64,000 nucleotides of DNA from RHKX01 sp963745755. GTDB taxonomy: Bacteria; Actinomycetota; Thermoleophilia; Solirubrobacterales; 70-9. Below are positions 33,584-43,249 of the stretch, in pieces. The notes under the pieces were generated by a model. The model was not told where the DNA came from. It did no database searches and saw only the letters and a list, made by a program, of their open reading frames with translations. A program made the position numbers and the translations under genes. The stretch is taken from contig CAVUYP010000001.1 in NCBI GenBank assembly GCA_963745755.1, forward strand, positions 744,001 through 808,000, in the 5' to 3' direction. Numbering within the stretch: the stretch's first letter is position 1; each line of letters opens with the position of its first letter.

Positions 33584-34932
33584 TCAGGTGCCGATCGAGC
33601 CGAGCGCCGCGGCGTTGTCCGCCGAGGCCTCGATCAGGCGGCGCACCTCGGCCGCGGCCGCCTCGGGCGTCAGCGCTCCGAGCTCGGTGCGGAACCGGCG
33701 GACGGCATCGAGCTCGGCGCCCTCGCGAAGGTGCTCCTCGCCGGCGATCCGCGATGCGGTGAAATCGATCGCCGGGTAGACGCCGCGCGCCGCGAGGTCG
33801 GGATCGAGGACGATCAGGACGTTCTCGGTCGTCTCGAGGATCCGCTCGACGCCGCCCTGGTCCTCACCGCCGTCACCGAGCGTCGTCGCGACCACGGTCA
33901 GCGAGCCGACGCCCTCCTCCTCGGTCTCCCGACCGGCGCCGAAGATCGGCTTGACCCGGCCCGGGTCGTCGGCAGGCGACCGCGATCCGTGAGATCGAGT
34001 CGACGAGCAGGACGACGTCGGCGCCGGCCTCGGCCTTGCGGCTGGCGCGGCCGAAGGCGAGCTCGACGAGCCGCAGCTGCTCGCCGGAGCGCATCTCGGC
34101 GGTCGCGACGGCGAGATCGGCGCCCGGCGCGGCCTCGCGCCACGCCGCCACCTCCTCGGGGCGCTCGTCGATGAGCAGGACGACGAGCTCGATGTCCTCG
34201 GATCGCGCGATCGCGCCCGGCGAGGGCGCGCAGCAGCGTCGTCCGGCCGGAGCCGGGACGGGCGTTGACGAGGACTCGCTGGCCGCGGGCGAGCGGCAGC
34301 AGCAGGTCGACGGAGCGGAGCAGGATCGCGTCCTCGGCCGAGGCGTCCGCGCTCGCGGTCAGATCGATCCGGCGGCTCGGGTGCACCGGCGTGGCGTCGC
34401 CGAGTCGCATTCGCTCGTCGCCGGGAGCGACGCCGTTGATCGTGTCGACGTGGATCAGCGCCGGGTAGCGCTCGCCGCGGCGCGGCTTGCGGGCCGGGCC
34501 GGCGACCTCGTCGCCGCGCTGCATCTCGCAGCGGCGGATCTGCGACGGCGAGACGTAGACGTCCTCCTCGGCCGACTCGAGACCGGAGAGGCGGATGAAG
34601 CCGTGTCCGCGCGGGGTGATGTCGAGGACGCCGACGACCGGCTCGCCGGTCTCGTCGGCCTCGTCCTCGTCCTTGTCGGCGTCGTCGTCGCCGCCGCGCT
34701 CGCGGCGGCGGCCGTCACGCTCACGGCGGCGGCGCGGCCGGCGCTCGCCGCGCGGTTCGCGATCGGCAGCCGCCGAGTCGTCCGCGCCGCTCGTCGTGGC
34801 GGCGTCCGGGTCGCGCTCGGCGATCGCGGCGATCAGCTCGTCACGCGGCAGCATGCGGTAGCGCTCGATGCCGAGGCCGGCGGCGAGCTCGTGGAGTTCG
34901 GACAGGTGCTGCTTCTCGAGTGCGGGGCTCAT
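33584..34932 (-). pseudogene. Rho-like transcription termination factor, atypical ATPase (two frameshifts)
   Basis: About 449 residues. Starts with ATG 34932 and the Rho_N segment LSELHELAAGLGIERYRMLPRDELIAAI. A charged Arg/Asp linker, then the RNA-binding cold-shock-like domain GVLDITPRGHGFIRLSG...EDVYVSPSQIRRCEMQRGDEV follow. The ATPase keeps LLIDERPEEVAAWRE, VVLLVDSISRIAVA and GSLTVVATTL, but the P-loop is NARPGSGRTTLL with Arg where Rho has Lys, and the loop between the DSISR helix and GAGRE is about 12 residues shorter than in canonical Rho. Frameshifts lie near 34210 and 33977. It may be a divergent Rho or a non-hydrolysing paralogue. Confidence 0.8.
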
Positions 34933-34984
34933 GGGGCGGGGAACGATATCGGCCCCCGGCCGGCGACCCCAGCCGGGCGCCGGC

Positions 34985-36711
34985 TCAGCCGGCCGGGCGG
35001 GCCGTCGCGGCGCCCGCCGGGTCGGCGCCGGCGTCGGCGAGCTCGCCGGGCCAGCGGGCCGCCTCCGCCGCGATCCGCTCCCGATCCCAGCCGAGCTCGG
35101 CGCCGAGGGCGGCGGCGGCCGCGGCCACCGATTCGGCGCTGCGCAGCTGCGGAGCGGCGAGCAGTCCGAGCCGGGTCCGCCGCAGCAGCACGTCGGCGAG
35201 GCTGCGCGCCTGCTCGAGCCGGGCGGCGACCGCGACCTCGGCGAGCAGGTCGGGCTGACCGGGGACGATCGGCCCGGCGAGCTCCGGCCGCTCGGCGGCG
35301 ACGGCGAGCACCGCGCGCGCCGCATGGCCGTAGCGGAAGGCGAGCAGCTCGCGCCACCCCTCGGGCAGCATGCCGGCGTCGAGCCCGGCAGGGGGCTCGA
35401 GGTCGGCGTCGCGGGCCTCCATGCCGAGCGGGATCTCCGCCGTGTGGCAGGGAAGCTCGCGGTCCTCGCGGATCGCGATCCGGTCGACCACCGACTTCGC
35501 CATCCGCCGCCAGGTCGTCAGCTTGCCGCCGGTGATCGTCAGCATCCCCGATGAGGTCTCGTAGAGCTCGGCCTTGCGCGAGATGTCGACCGACTTCTTC
35601 GGATCGCCGGTCGAGATCAGCGGCCGCACCCCGGCGTAGGCACCGGTCAGATCGGCGCGGTCGAGGCTCGTCCCGAAATAGCGCGTTGACGGCGTCGAGC
35701 AGGTAGTCGATGTCGTCGCTCGCCCGGCCGGACGTGGTCGATGTCGCCGTCGTAGTCGTTGTCGGTCGTCCCGACGAGGACCCGGCCGACCAGGGGAGCA
35801 CGAAGATCGTCCGGTCGGCTCCGGCGGGAACGATGCAGGCGGCCTCGTTGAGCGGCAACCGTTCGAGCGGCAGCGTCAGGTGGGTGCCGCGGCTCGGCGC
35901 GATCCTCGGCACCTCGGCCTCGTCGTTGATCTCGCCGGGCCTGATCCGGTCGGCCCAGACGCCGGTCGCGTTGACGACGTTGGCGGCCTCGATCTCGATC
36001 GTCGCGCCGGTCTCGCCGCAGCGGCAGACGACGCCGGCGGCGGTGCCGTCACGCTCGAGCAGCGACGTGACCTCGAGCCGGTTCGCCATCACCGCGCCGA
36101 AGCGCTCGGCCTCGCCGAGGATCGTCAGGACGAGGCGGACATCGTCGGTCTGGCAGTCGTAGAAGAGGTAGGCGGACTTCGGATCCCGCGAGCGCAAGGC
36201 CGGGATCAGCTCCAGGACCTCCTCGCCGGGGATCGTCCGGTGGCGATCCGGCGACCAGTTCGAGGGGTCGAGGCCGTGCGCCGCCCTCCTCGCGGCGGCC
36301 GCGGCGGCCGCGGCGGTCCTTCCGCGAGCCGCGGTTGCTCGCCATCACGTCGTACATGTTCAGGCCGATGCCGATCTTGCGGTCACGGCGATCGTCGCCG
36401 AGGGTCGGGACCAGGTACGGGGTCGGGTAGACGAGGTGCGGTGCCAGCCTGACCATGAGCTGCCGCTCGAGGAGCGCCTCGCGGACGAGCCCGAGGTCGA
36501 AGTTCTGCAGGTAGCGAAGCCCGCCGTGGACCATCTTCGAGGATCGGCTCGAGGTGCCGATCGCCCAGTCGTCGCGCTCGACGATCGCCGTCGAGTAGCC
36601 GCGCGAGGCGGCGTCGAGCGCGACGCCGGCCCCGGTCACGCCGCCGCCGATCACGACGACGTCGTAGGGCTCGGCGGTGAGCTCCGCCAGTGCCCGGTCC
36701 CGCTCGATCAC
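34985..36711 (-). pseudogene. glpD: Glycerol-3-phosphate dehydrogenase (about four frameshifts)
   Basis: FAD-dependent oxidation of glycerol-3-phosphate to dihydroxyacetone phosphate at the membrane. N-terminus AEPYDVVVIGGGVTGAGVALDAASRGY carries the FAD loop, then TSSRSSKMVHGGLRYLQNFDLGLVREALLER. Later segments SAYLFYDCQTDDVRL, ATGVWADRIR, LVGTTDNDYDGDIDHV and GMLTITGGKLTTWRRMAK are all present but in different frames, with breaks near 36285, 35797, 35735 and 35684. Coding quality is high on both sides of each break. The C-terminal DAO_C domain ends at 34985. Confidence 0.88.
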
Positions 36712-38705
36712 GGCAGCCGGCGGCTGAACCAGAGGAAGCCGGCGCCGAGCAGGGCCGTCAGCCCGCCGAGTCCGCCGAGCAGGACCGGCGTCGCCGGCGC
36801 CTCGAAGTTGCCGTCGCCCTCCCCGGCGGTCGCCTCGGCGGCGCCGTCGGCGTTGGCGGGGATCCGCTCGCGGTCGGCGCCGCTGACGCTGAGGCCCTCG
36901 GTCGCCGGTGCGCCGCCGTTGCCTGCGGAGCCGCCGTTGCCGGAGCTGCCGCCGTTGCCGCCGCCGTTGCCGGAGCTGCCGCCGCCGGCGTCGTAGAGAT
37001 CGCTGAGCCCGGTCCCCGACCCGCCGTAGCCGCCGTAGCCGCCGAGGCCGCCGCTGTCGTAGCTGCCGCTGTCGTAGCTGCCGCTGTCGTAGCTGCCGCC
37101 GTCGTAGCCGCGCCCGAGGAGGAGCTGTCGTTCGTGTTGTCCTTCTTCTTCGGCTTCGGCGCCCGCTTCACGGCCTTGAGCGGGAACTCGGTGCCGTAGG
37201 CGGCGGCGAGACCCTGCGCGGTCACCCAGACCGGGGTCTGGTCGCTGGCGCTCGAGTACTCGTAATGGCCGTCGGCGCGCTGGCGGCGCTTCAGATACTT
37301 GTAGGCGCTGGTTGCCCTTCGGGCGGAACGAGCCGGGGTTGCGGCCGGCGGCGACGATGCCCTGCATCGCCCAGGCGGTCGACTGCGTGTTCGACGACGC
37401 TCCCTTGGTCAGCGACCAGCCCCCGGTGCCGTGCTGTGCGGAGGCGAGCCAGCTCACACCGTCCTTGATCTGATCGCCGCCGCCGGGCGCAACCGCGAGG
37501 GCCTGGACGACGGCGCCGGTGCTGTCCGGCTCGCTGGTCGCGCCGGCGACCGAGCCCCAGCCGCCGTTCTTGTTCTGGACCTTGCGCAGCCACTTGGCGC
37601 TCTTGCCGAGCTTCGAGCGGCCGACCTTCGCCGCCTTCTGGGCGAGGATCGCGTAGGCGGTCAGGTTGACCTGCTGCTGGAAGGAGCCGTCGCGATTCTT
37701 GCGGTCGCGGAGCTCGGCGACGAGGTCGCGGCCGGAGAAGCTGCGCGGGTCGACGCCGGCGCCGACGAGCGCGATCACGGTCCGCTCGAGGTCGCCGGTG
37801 GAGGTGATCGCGGCGGAGTTGCGGCGCAGGTAGCCGACCGGGTTGTTGCCGGCGCGGCGAACGTCGAGCGGGTTGACGCCGGCGGCCTCCATCCCGAGCA
37901 TCGCCCAGCCGGTCATGCCGACGCTCGACTCGACGCCGGGCTCGGTGCCGTAGCCGCCGTTCTTGTTCTGGGCGCCGACCAGCCACTTCTTGGCGTTCGG
38001 GCCGCCGGCCCGGGCCTCGCCGCTCGCCGGTGCGATCAGCGGCACGAGCACGCACAACGCCAAGACCGTGCAGGCGGCGATCCGGCCGATCGGTCGATCG
38101 CGCCATTCGAAGTCGAACCGCTCCCGGTACCGATCGAGCATCCGGACGAGTGCAGGCCCCGCGGCGATCATCAGCGTGAAGTTACCCACTGCATGGATCA
38201 CATTGAACGGTATTCCGCGGGCCGACAGCGCCAGATACCTGTCGATTGACTGCTCGCCGCCATAGCTGACCATCACCGAGAGGTCGAGGAGGGCGCCGTA
38301 GGCGAGGCCGGCGAGCGCCGCCCAGAGCGCCAGCTGCAGCCGGCCCACCCGCCTGCCGCTGACCCGAGCGAGGACGGCACCGCCGATTCCGACCATCCCC
38401 CACCCCGCCATCTGCCAGGGCGTCCACGGTCCCTGGCCGAGCCAGAAGTTCGAGACGAGCCCGGCGATCGCCCCGACCGCGAATCCCGGCCCGCCGCCGA
38501 GCGCGTAGCCGGCGAGCAGGGCGACGTCGGTGGTCGCGACGAGGTTCGGGACCGGCGCCAGCGCCACCCGCCCGGCGACGCCGAGGGCGGCAAGCGCGGC
38601 AACCGCGGCGACGATCCGCGCCGGCGGACGCGAACGCTCGAACCAGGCGAAGCCGGCTGCGATCGCGATCGCGAGGATCACCAGCACGGCCGCCTGCCAG
38701 CTCAT
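36708..38705 (-). CDS. ECF substrate-component-like protein fused to prenyltransferase-type repeats and a C-terminal anchor
   Basis: 665 residues in an open frame. Residues 1-195 are about six membrane helices in the style of ECF transporter S components (TTDVALLAGYALGGGPGFAVGAIAGLVSNF). Another helix (IAACTVLALCVLVPLIAPASG) leads outside. From about 236, prenyltransferase/squalene-oxidase-type alpha-alpha repeats follow: KKWLVGAQNKNGGYGTEPG, KWLRKVQNKNGGWGS, WLASAQHGTGGWSL. Between about 37320 and 37115 the coding signal shifts frame and returns; the alternative frame reads AYKYLKRRQRADGHYEYSSASDQTPVWVTAQGLAAAYGTEF, the last repeat, so two compensating indels are likely. A YDSGS and Gly-rich stalk and a final helix end the protein. 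Last gene of the riboswitch operon. Confidence 0.8.
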   Translation of the reverse strand: MSWQAAVLVILAIAIAAGFAWFERSRPPARIVAAVAALAALGVAGRVALAPVPNLVATTDVALLAGYALGGGPGFAVGAIAGLVSNFWLGQGPWTPWQMAGWGMVGIGGAVLARVSGRRVGRLQLALWAALAGLAYGALLDLSVMVSYGGEQSIDRYLALSARGIPFNVIHAVGNFTLMIAAGPALVRMLDRYRERFDFEWRDRPIGRIAACTVLALCVLVPLIAPASGEARAGGPNAKKWLVGAQNKNGGYGTEPGVESSVGMTGWAMLGMEAAGVNPLDVRRAGNNPVGYLRRNSAAITSTGDLERTVIALVGAGVDPRSFSGRDLVAELRDRKNRDGSFQQQVNLTAYAILAQKAAKVGRSKLGKSAKWLRKVQNKNGGWGSVAGATSEPDSTGAVVQALAVAPGGGDQIKDGVSWLASAQHGTGGWSLTKGASSNTQSTAWAMQGIVAAGRNPGSFRPKGNQRLQVSEAPPARRRPLRVLERQRPDPGLGDRAGSRRRLRHRVPAQGREAGAEAEEEGQHERQLLLGRGYDGGSYDSGSYDSGSYDSGGLGGYGGYGGSGTGLSDLYDAGGGSSGNGGGNGGSSGNGGSAGNGGAPATEGLSVSGADRERIPANADGAAEATAGEGDGNFEAPATPVLLGGLGGLTALLGAGFLWFSRRLP

Positions 38706-40324
38706 CGCGACGCCTCGGCCGCCGCCACGGCGAGCAGGTCGGCGCCCGCCTCCGGGGTGATCGCCCGCCCGCCGGTGATCCGCGCCGTCTCGGTCGCGAA
38801 GTACCAGCCGCCGCCGAGCACCTCCAGCGGCGTGCCGTCGGCGATCACCCGGCCGCGGGCGAGGAGGACGACGCGGGTCGCGAAGCGGGCGGCGAACTCG
38901 ACGTCGTGGGTCGCGACGAGCAGCGCCGCGCCGCGGCCGGCGAGGCTCTCGATCCAGGTCGAGAGGTCCTCCTTGCGACCGCGGTCGAGGCCGCGGGTCG
39001 GCTCGTCGAGGCAGACGAGCCCGCTCGGCTCGCCGCCGGCGCCGCGGCCGGCCATCGCGATCGCCAGCGCCAGCCGCTGGCGCTCGCCGCCGGAGAGGTC
39101 GCGAGGGTCGGCCCCGCCGGCGACGTCGAGCCCGACCGCCGCCAGCGCTGCGGCGCCGCCCGGGCCGGGCAGCTCGGCATCGACGCGCTCGCGGACGAAG
39201 TAGTCGTCGGGGCGCTGGCTGAGCATCGCCACCCCGCCGGGAACGGCGAGCGAACCCGAGAGGGGAGCGAGGATTCCCGCCGCGGCCCGCAGCAGCGTCG
39301 TCTTGCCGGCGCCGTTCGGCCCCATCAACGCCACCCGCTCGCCGGGGTCGATGCGAAGATCGACGCCGCGAAGGACCTCGCGCAGCTCCTCGCCGGCGCG
39401 GAGCTCGACGCGGAGCCGCCGGCAGCGCAGCGCCGCGCCGGCGCCGGCCGCGACCGTCGGCTCAGCCCGGCCGGCGGGGGCGGAAGCCGTCGGCGGCGGC
39501 GCCTCGGCGGCGATCCGGGCCCGGGCCGCCTTGACCGTGACCGGGGACGAGTCGATTCCGGCGAGGGCGAAGAGCCTGGTCACCGGCGTCGCCAGCTCCG
39601 GCGCCGCCCGCAGGGCGACCGGTCCGAAGCCGCCGGGCTCGCCGTCGTAGAGCACCCGGCCGGCGTCGAGGGCGACGACGCGGTCGGCGGCGGCGAGACA
39701 GCGCTCGAGGCGGTGCTCGCCGAGCAACACGGTCACCCCCCACTCCTCGTTGAGCCGCCGCAGCAACGCGATCAGCTCGTCGCCGGCGACCGGGTCGAGC
39801 TGCGAGGTCGGCTCGTCGAGCAGCAGCAGCGGCGGGCCGGTGACCAGCGCGGCGCCGAGCGCGACCCGCTGCAGCTCGCCGCCGGAGAGCGAATCGGTCG
39901 TCCGGTCGAGAAGCGGCTCGATCGCCAGCGCCAGCGCGGTCTCCTCGACGGCGCGGGCGGTCTCGACCGCGGTGGCGCCGCGCAGCTCGAGCGGCAGCTC
40001 GAGCTCGGCCCGGACCGTGGTCGAGACGACCTGGGTCTCCGGCTCCTGGGCGACGAAGCCGACCTCGCTGGCGAGCTCGGCGGGGCCGGTCTCGCGCGTC
40101 GAGCGGCCGCCGACGGCGATCGATCCGGATACCTCGCCGCCGTGGAAGTGGGGAACGAGACCGCAGGCGGCGCGCAGCAGCGTGCTCTTGCCGGAGCCGG
40201 AGCGGCCGGCGAGGACGACGAACTCCCCGGCCTCGAGACGCAGGTCGATGCCGTCCAGGGCCACCGCCGGGGCGCCCGGGTAGCGGTACTGGAGCCGGGC
40301 GATGTCGAGTGCCGGCTCAGCCAC
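38702..40324 (-). CDS. ECF transporter double ATPase (EcfA-EcfA' fusion)
   Basis: 540 residues with two ABC ATPase domains. First: Walker A LAGRSGSGKSTLL, Q-loop FVAQEPETQ, signature DSLSGGELQRVALG, Walker B LLLLDEPTSQLD. Second: MGPNGAGKTTLL, LSQRPDDYF, DLSGGERQRLALA, VCLDEPTRGLD and the H-loop VATHDVEF. GTG 40324 (VAEPALDIARLQYRYP) is chosen; it overlaps the ecfT 3' end by 8 nt. It energises the ECF module with the upstream EcfT and downstream S-like protein. Confidence 0.93.
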   Translation of the reverse strand: MAEPALDIARLQYRYPGAPAVALDGIDLRLEAGEFVVLAGRSGSGKSTLLRAACGLVPHFHGGEVSGSIAVGGRSTRETGPAELASEVGFVAQEPETQVVSTTVRAELELPLELRGATAVETARAVEETALALAIEPLLDRTTDSLSGGELQRVALGAALVTGPPLLLLDEPTSQLDPVAGDELIALLRRLNEEWGVTVLLGEHRLERCLAAADRVVALDAGRVLYDGEPGGFGPVALRAAPELATPVTRLFALAGIDSSPVTVKAARARIAAEAPPPTASAPAGRAEPTVAAGAGAALRCRRLRVELRAGEELREVLRGVDLRIDPGERVALMGPNGAGKTTLLRAAAGILAPLSGSLAVPGGVAMLSQRPDDYFVRERVDAELPGPGGAAALAAVGLDVAGGADPRDLSGGERQRLALAIAMAGRGAGGEPSGLVCLDEPTRGLDRGRKEDLSTWIESLAGRGAALLVATHDVEFAARFATRVVLLARGRVIADGTPLEVLGGGWYFATETARITGGRAITPEAGADLLAVAAAEASR

Positions 40325-41213
40325 CGAGCACCCGCCTCCGGTGGACCAGATCGGGCAGCAGCGGCGCCAGCGCGATCGCGGGCAGGGCGGCGGCGAAAAG
40401 GATCGTCGCCGGGCCGAGATCGATCGCGATCCGCGGATAGGCGTCGAAGCTGCCGATCGAGGTGATCGCCGCGACGACGACCAGGGCCAGCCCGGCGAGC
40501 CCGGCGACCAGCAGGCCGGCCTCACCGCGCTCACGCCGGTGGCGGGGGAGCCGCGAGCGGATCCCGAGCCCGTAGCCGCGCAGCTCGAGCGTCGCGGCGA
40601 TGTCGATCGAGCGATCGAGCGAGCCCGCGACCAACCGCCTGGTCAGGGCGACACGGCCGACCGGCGCCGCGGCGGGACCGCGCAGCCGGCCGGCCTCCGC
40701 CATCCGGGAGCCGTCGGCGGCGGCGAGCGGGACGAGCCGGCTGACCAGGGTCGCCGTCAGCGCCGAGCGCGAGGCGATCGGGCGGATCGCACGGAGGACG
40801 CGGTCGGGATCGACAGAGGCCGACCAGACGGCGAAGACGAGCAGGGCGACGACGATCCGCAACGCCAGCACCGCACCCTCGGCGAGAGCTTCGAGGCTGA
40901 CGTCGATCTGGCCCACGACCGGCAGGTCGAAGCCGCGGATCAGCACGGTGGCGCCGCGCTGGGAGGCGATCGCGTTGACCGCGATCACCATCGCCGCCAG
41001 GCCGATCGACCAGCGCAGCGGCTGGGCGATGCTGGGCCCGGCCCCGGCGGCGACGCCGACCGCCGCCGCCGTCACGCCGGCGGCGACGAGGACGAGCGGG
41101 TTGGCGAAGGTGAAGGCGATCACGGCGAGCGGCGCCAGGTAGACGGCGGCAATCCAGGGCCGGGCCCGCCCGAGCGGGCCGGGTCGCGGCGCGTAGGCGA
41201 GCACCGCCCTCAC
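40317..41213 (-). CDS. ecfT: ECF transporter transmembrane component EcfT
   Basis: 298 residues with five to six membrane helices and the coupling-helix motifs of EcfT: SRLVPLAAADGSRMAEAGRLRG and the Ala-Arg-Gly-type ATLELRGYG. EcfT links the two ATPase domains to the substrate component. ATG 41213 overlaps the lipoprotein stop by 4 nt. Confidence 0.9.
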   Translation of the reverse strand: MRAVLAYAPRPGPLGRARPWIAAVYLAPLAVIAFTFANPLVLVAAGVTAAAVGVAAGAGPSIAQPLRWSIGLAAMVIAVNAIASQRGATVLIRGFDLPVVGQIDVSLEALAEGAVLALRIVVALLVFAVWSASVDPDRVLRAIRPIASRSALTATLVSRLVPLAAADGSRMAEAGRLRGPAAAPVGRVALTRRLVAGSLDRSIDIAATLELRGYGLGIRSRLPRHRRERGEAGLLVAGLAGLALVVVAAITSIGSFDAYPRIAIDLGPATILFAAALPAIALAPLLPDLVHRRRVLGG

Positions 41214-42178
41214 CGGCAGCCCGCCTCGGCGTCGTCGCGGGCAGCGGCCGGGCCGGGGACCGGCAGCGCCGTGCCGCCGTCGAACGCGACCGCGTAGCGG
41301 TCGCGCAGCGCATCGGCGCCGAGCTGCAGGGAGGCGGCCGCCACCGCTGCGTCGTCGGTCCCGGTGACCAGCCAGGTCGGCTGATCCTCACCGTCGCGGA
41401 CCGCCGCGATCAGGCCCGCGCCCGACAGCTGGCCGGCCGGCCGGCCGCGGGAATCGTCGATCGTCAGCCGGTAACCGCCGGGACAGGACGCGAACTCGGC
41501 GTAGACGCCGCTCGTCCCGGGCCCGGACTCGACCTGCCGCGCCGCCGCGTCCCCGCGCAGCGCCCGCCAGGGCCCGACGAGCACCCGCAGGGCATCGGCC
41601 CGCCGCTGCGGCTCGGCCGGCTCCTCGACGCCCGCCTCGACCCCCTGATCGGCGAGCGCGGCGGCGACGGCGTCGCAGGCTTCGCGAGCGGTCAGGCACT
41701 GGACGACGGTCGGCGGCCGATCGCCGTCGTAGCCGTGCAGGAACGGCTCCGGCCAGGATCCGACCACCGCCGGCACCCGGTAGGCCGCCGCCCAGTAGCG
41801 GTAGTCCCACCAGATCCGATCGCCGGGTGCAACCTGGGTCTCCCCCGCCCCGACGTCCGAGTAGTAGCCGTTGACGAAGAAGAACCAGTCCTGATCGCCG
41901 CCACCGGCGGCGCTGCCCGCGTAGCCGTCGATCGAGTCGACGAAGTTGCCGCCGTAGGAGGTCTCGACGTCGGCGTTCTCGTCGAGCGCCCGGATGACGG
42001 TGTCGGAGGCGTTTGGATCCTCGACCGCCGCCGCGACCATCGGCACGGTTCCGAAATCGCGGGTCACCTGCAGGTCCGCCTCGCCAGTGGCCGACGGGCC
42101 GGGGCCGAAGCCGCACCCGCTCGCAGCGATGGCGCAGAACAGCGCCGCCGCGGCGAGCCTGGGAGCGGCACCGGTCAT
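41210..42178 (-). CDS. Secreted lipoprotein with DUF4430 (transcobalamin C-terminal-like) domain
   Basis: 322 residues. Lipobox AIAASGC with Cys22 as the lipidated residue. The DUF4430 beta domain is seen in SYGGNFVDSIDGYAGSAAGGGDQDWFFFVNGYYSDVGAGETQVAPGDRIWWDYRYW. The remaining 180 residues form a second domain of unknown type. In animal transcobalamins the equivalent small beta domain closes over cobalamin. The gene sits between another DUF4430 gene and ecfT under a cobalamin riboswitch, which supports corrinoid capture at the outer face of the membrane. Confidence 0.82.
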   Translation of the reverse strand: MTGAAPRLAAAALFCAIAASGCGFGPGPSATGEADLQVTRDFGTVPMVAAAVEDPNASDTVIRALDENADVETSYGGNFVDSIDGYAGSAAGGGDQDWFFFVNGYYSDVGAGETQVAPGDRIWWDYRYWAAAYRVPAVVGSWPEPFLHGYDGDRPPTVVQCLTAREACDAVAAALADQGVEAGVEEPAEPQRRADALRVLVGPWRALRGDAAARQVESGPGTSGVYAEFASCPGGYRLTIDDSRGRPAGQLSGAGLIAAVRDGEDQPTWLVTGTDDAAVAAASLQLGADALRDRYAVAFDGGTALPVPGPAAARDDAEAGCR

Positions 42179-42200
42179 CCGCCGAATCGGCCGCCGGCGG

Positions 42201-43214
42201 TCATCGGCGGACCTTCACGCGTTCGCAGGAGCGGTACTTCGATCCCGATCCACGGGCGACGATCAGCCGGTCCCTGCCGGGGCCGCAGTTGATCCGGTCG
42301 GGGGCTCGCCCCCTGCGGACGTCGACCACGTCCCTGCCGGCGCCGGCGAGGATTCGCTCGGCGGCCTTGCCACCGCTGATCCGGTCGGCGCGGCCGGTAC
42401 CGCCGATCGTCGCCGCATAGCCGGCCGGGCAGTCGCGCAGCGACGCGGTGCAGACCGTGACCGAGTTCGACGGGATCGAGCCGCCGCGTTGCGCACGCAG
42501 CTCGGCCGTTCGGGTGCTCACCGTGACCGTGGTCCTCCCCCGATCGTCGGTCGGAGCGTCGGCGCCGGTGACCATCGCTCCGGCGGCCGCGCTCACGGTG
42601 CCGTCGTCGCCGTAGGAACGAACCCGGACCGCGAACGGAGTCCCGGGCTCGGCCGTCGCCGGGGCATGAAGCTCGAGCTCGTCGGGAACCGGGTCGTTGT
42701 AATCCTCGATCAGGTACCAGAGCACGTCGTCGCCACGGCGGACCTGGGTCTGATCACCGCCGTTGGGCGAGCCCTCGTGATTGAGCTTCAGGTACCAGTA
42801 GCCGGCCGCCGGCGAGATCGCCCGGCCGATCCCGCAGACCCCGATCCCGAAGTCGAAATGGTCGGTGAGGCCGAGCGGGCGAACCCCGCGGTTGAACCTG
42901 CCCGCGTCGGCCAGCAGGCCGAGCGCGGTCGGACCGCGAACGTCGAGGGCCGGGTCGGGGATCGTCACGACCTCACCGGAGCCTCCGGTCCCCGGCCCGA
43001 AGCAGTCCGCCTTGCGACTCGTCGCCGCTTTCGTACGGCGTCCGGTCAGCTGCGTCGCTTCGGCGAGCGTCCTGGCGCTGGAGTCGACGACCCGCAGGTC
43101 GGCGGCGGTCGTCTTCGGCTTTGCCCCGGCCTGCGGGGCGAACGTCAACGCGAGCATGCAGGCGCACAGGAGAACCGGCGCGGCTGAGAGCACGCGAAAG
43201 GTGGGTGTTGGCAT
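42201..43214 (-). CDS. Secreted DUF4430 protein with RTX-like C-terminal repeats
   Basis: 337 residues from ATG 43214. A signal peptide (FRVLSAAPVLLCACMLALTFAPQAGA) is followed by a DUF4430-like domain (GYWYLKLNHEGSPNGGDQTQVRRGDDVLWYLIEDY), an Ig-like strand-rich stretch (PGTPFAVRVRSYGDDGTV), and a C-terminus with Gly/Asp repeats of the calcium-binding RTX kind (GTGRADRISGGKAAERILAGAGRDVVDV, NCGPGRDRLIVA). First gene after the riboswitch, probably the extracellular corrinoid-binding subunit. An SD-like GAGGAAAGG lies about 10 nt before the ATG. Confidence 0.78.
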   Translation of the reverse strand: MPTPTFRVLSAAPVLLCACMLALTFAPQAGAKPKTTAADLRVVDSSARTLAEATQLTGRRTKAATSRKADCFGPGTGGSGEVVTIPDPALDVRGPTALGLLADAGRFNRGVRPLGLTDHFDFGIGVCGIGRAISPAAGYWYLKLNHEGSPNGGDQTQVRRGDDVLWYLIEDYNDPVPDELELHAPATAEPGTPFAVRVRSYGDDGTVSAAAGAMVTGADAPTDDRGRTTVTVSTRTAELRAQRGGSIPSNSVTVCTASLRDCPAGYAATIGGTGRADRISGGKAAERILAGAGRDVVDVRRGRAPDRINCGPGRDRLIVARGSGSKYRSCERVKVRR

Positions 43215-43249
43215 GGAGCCACCCTTTCCTCGAGGGTTTACATCGGCTC

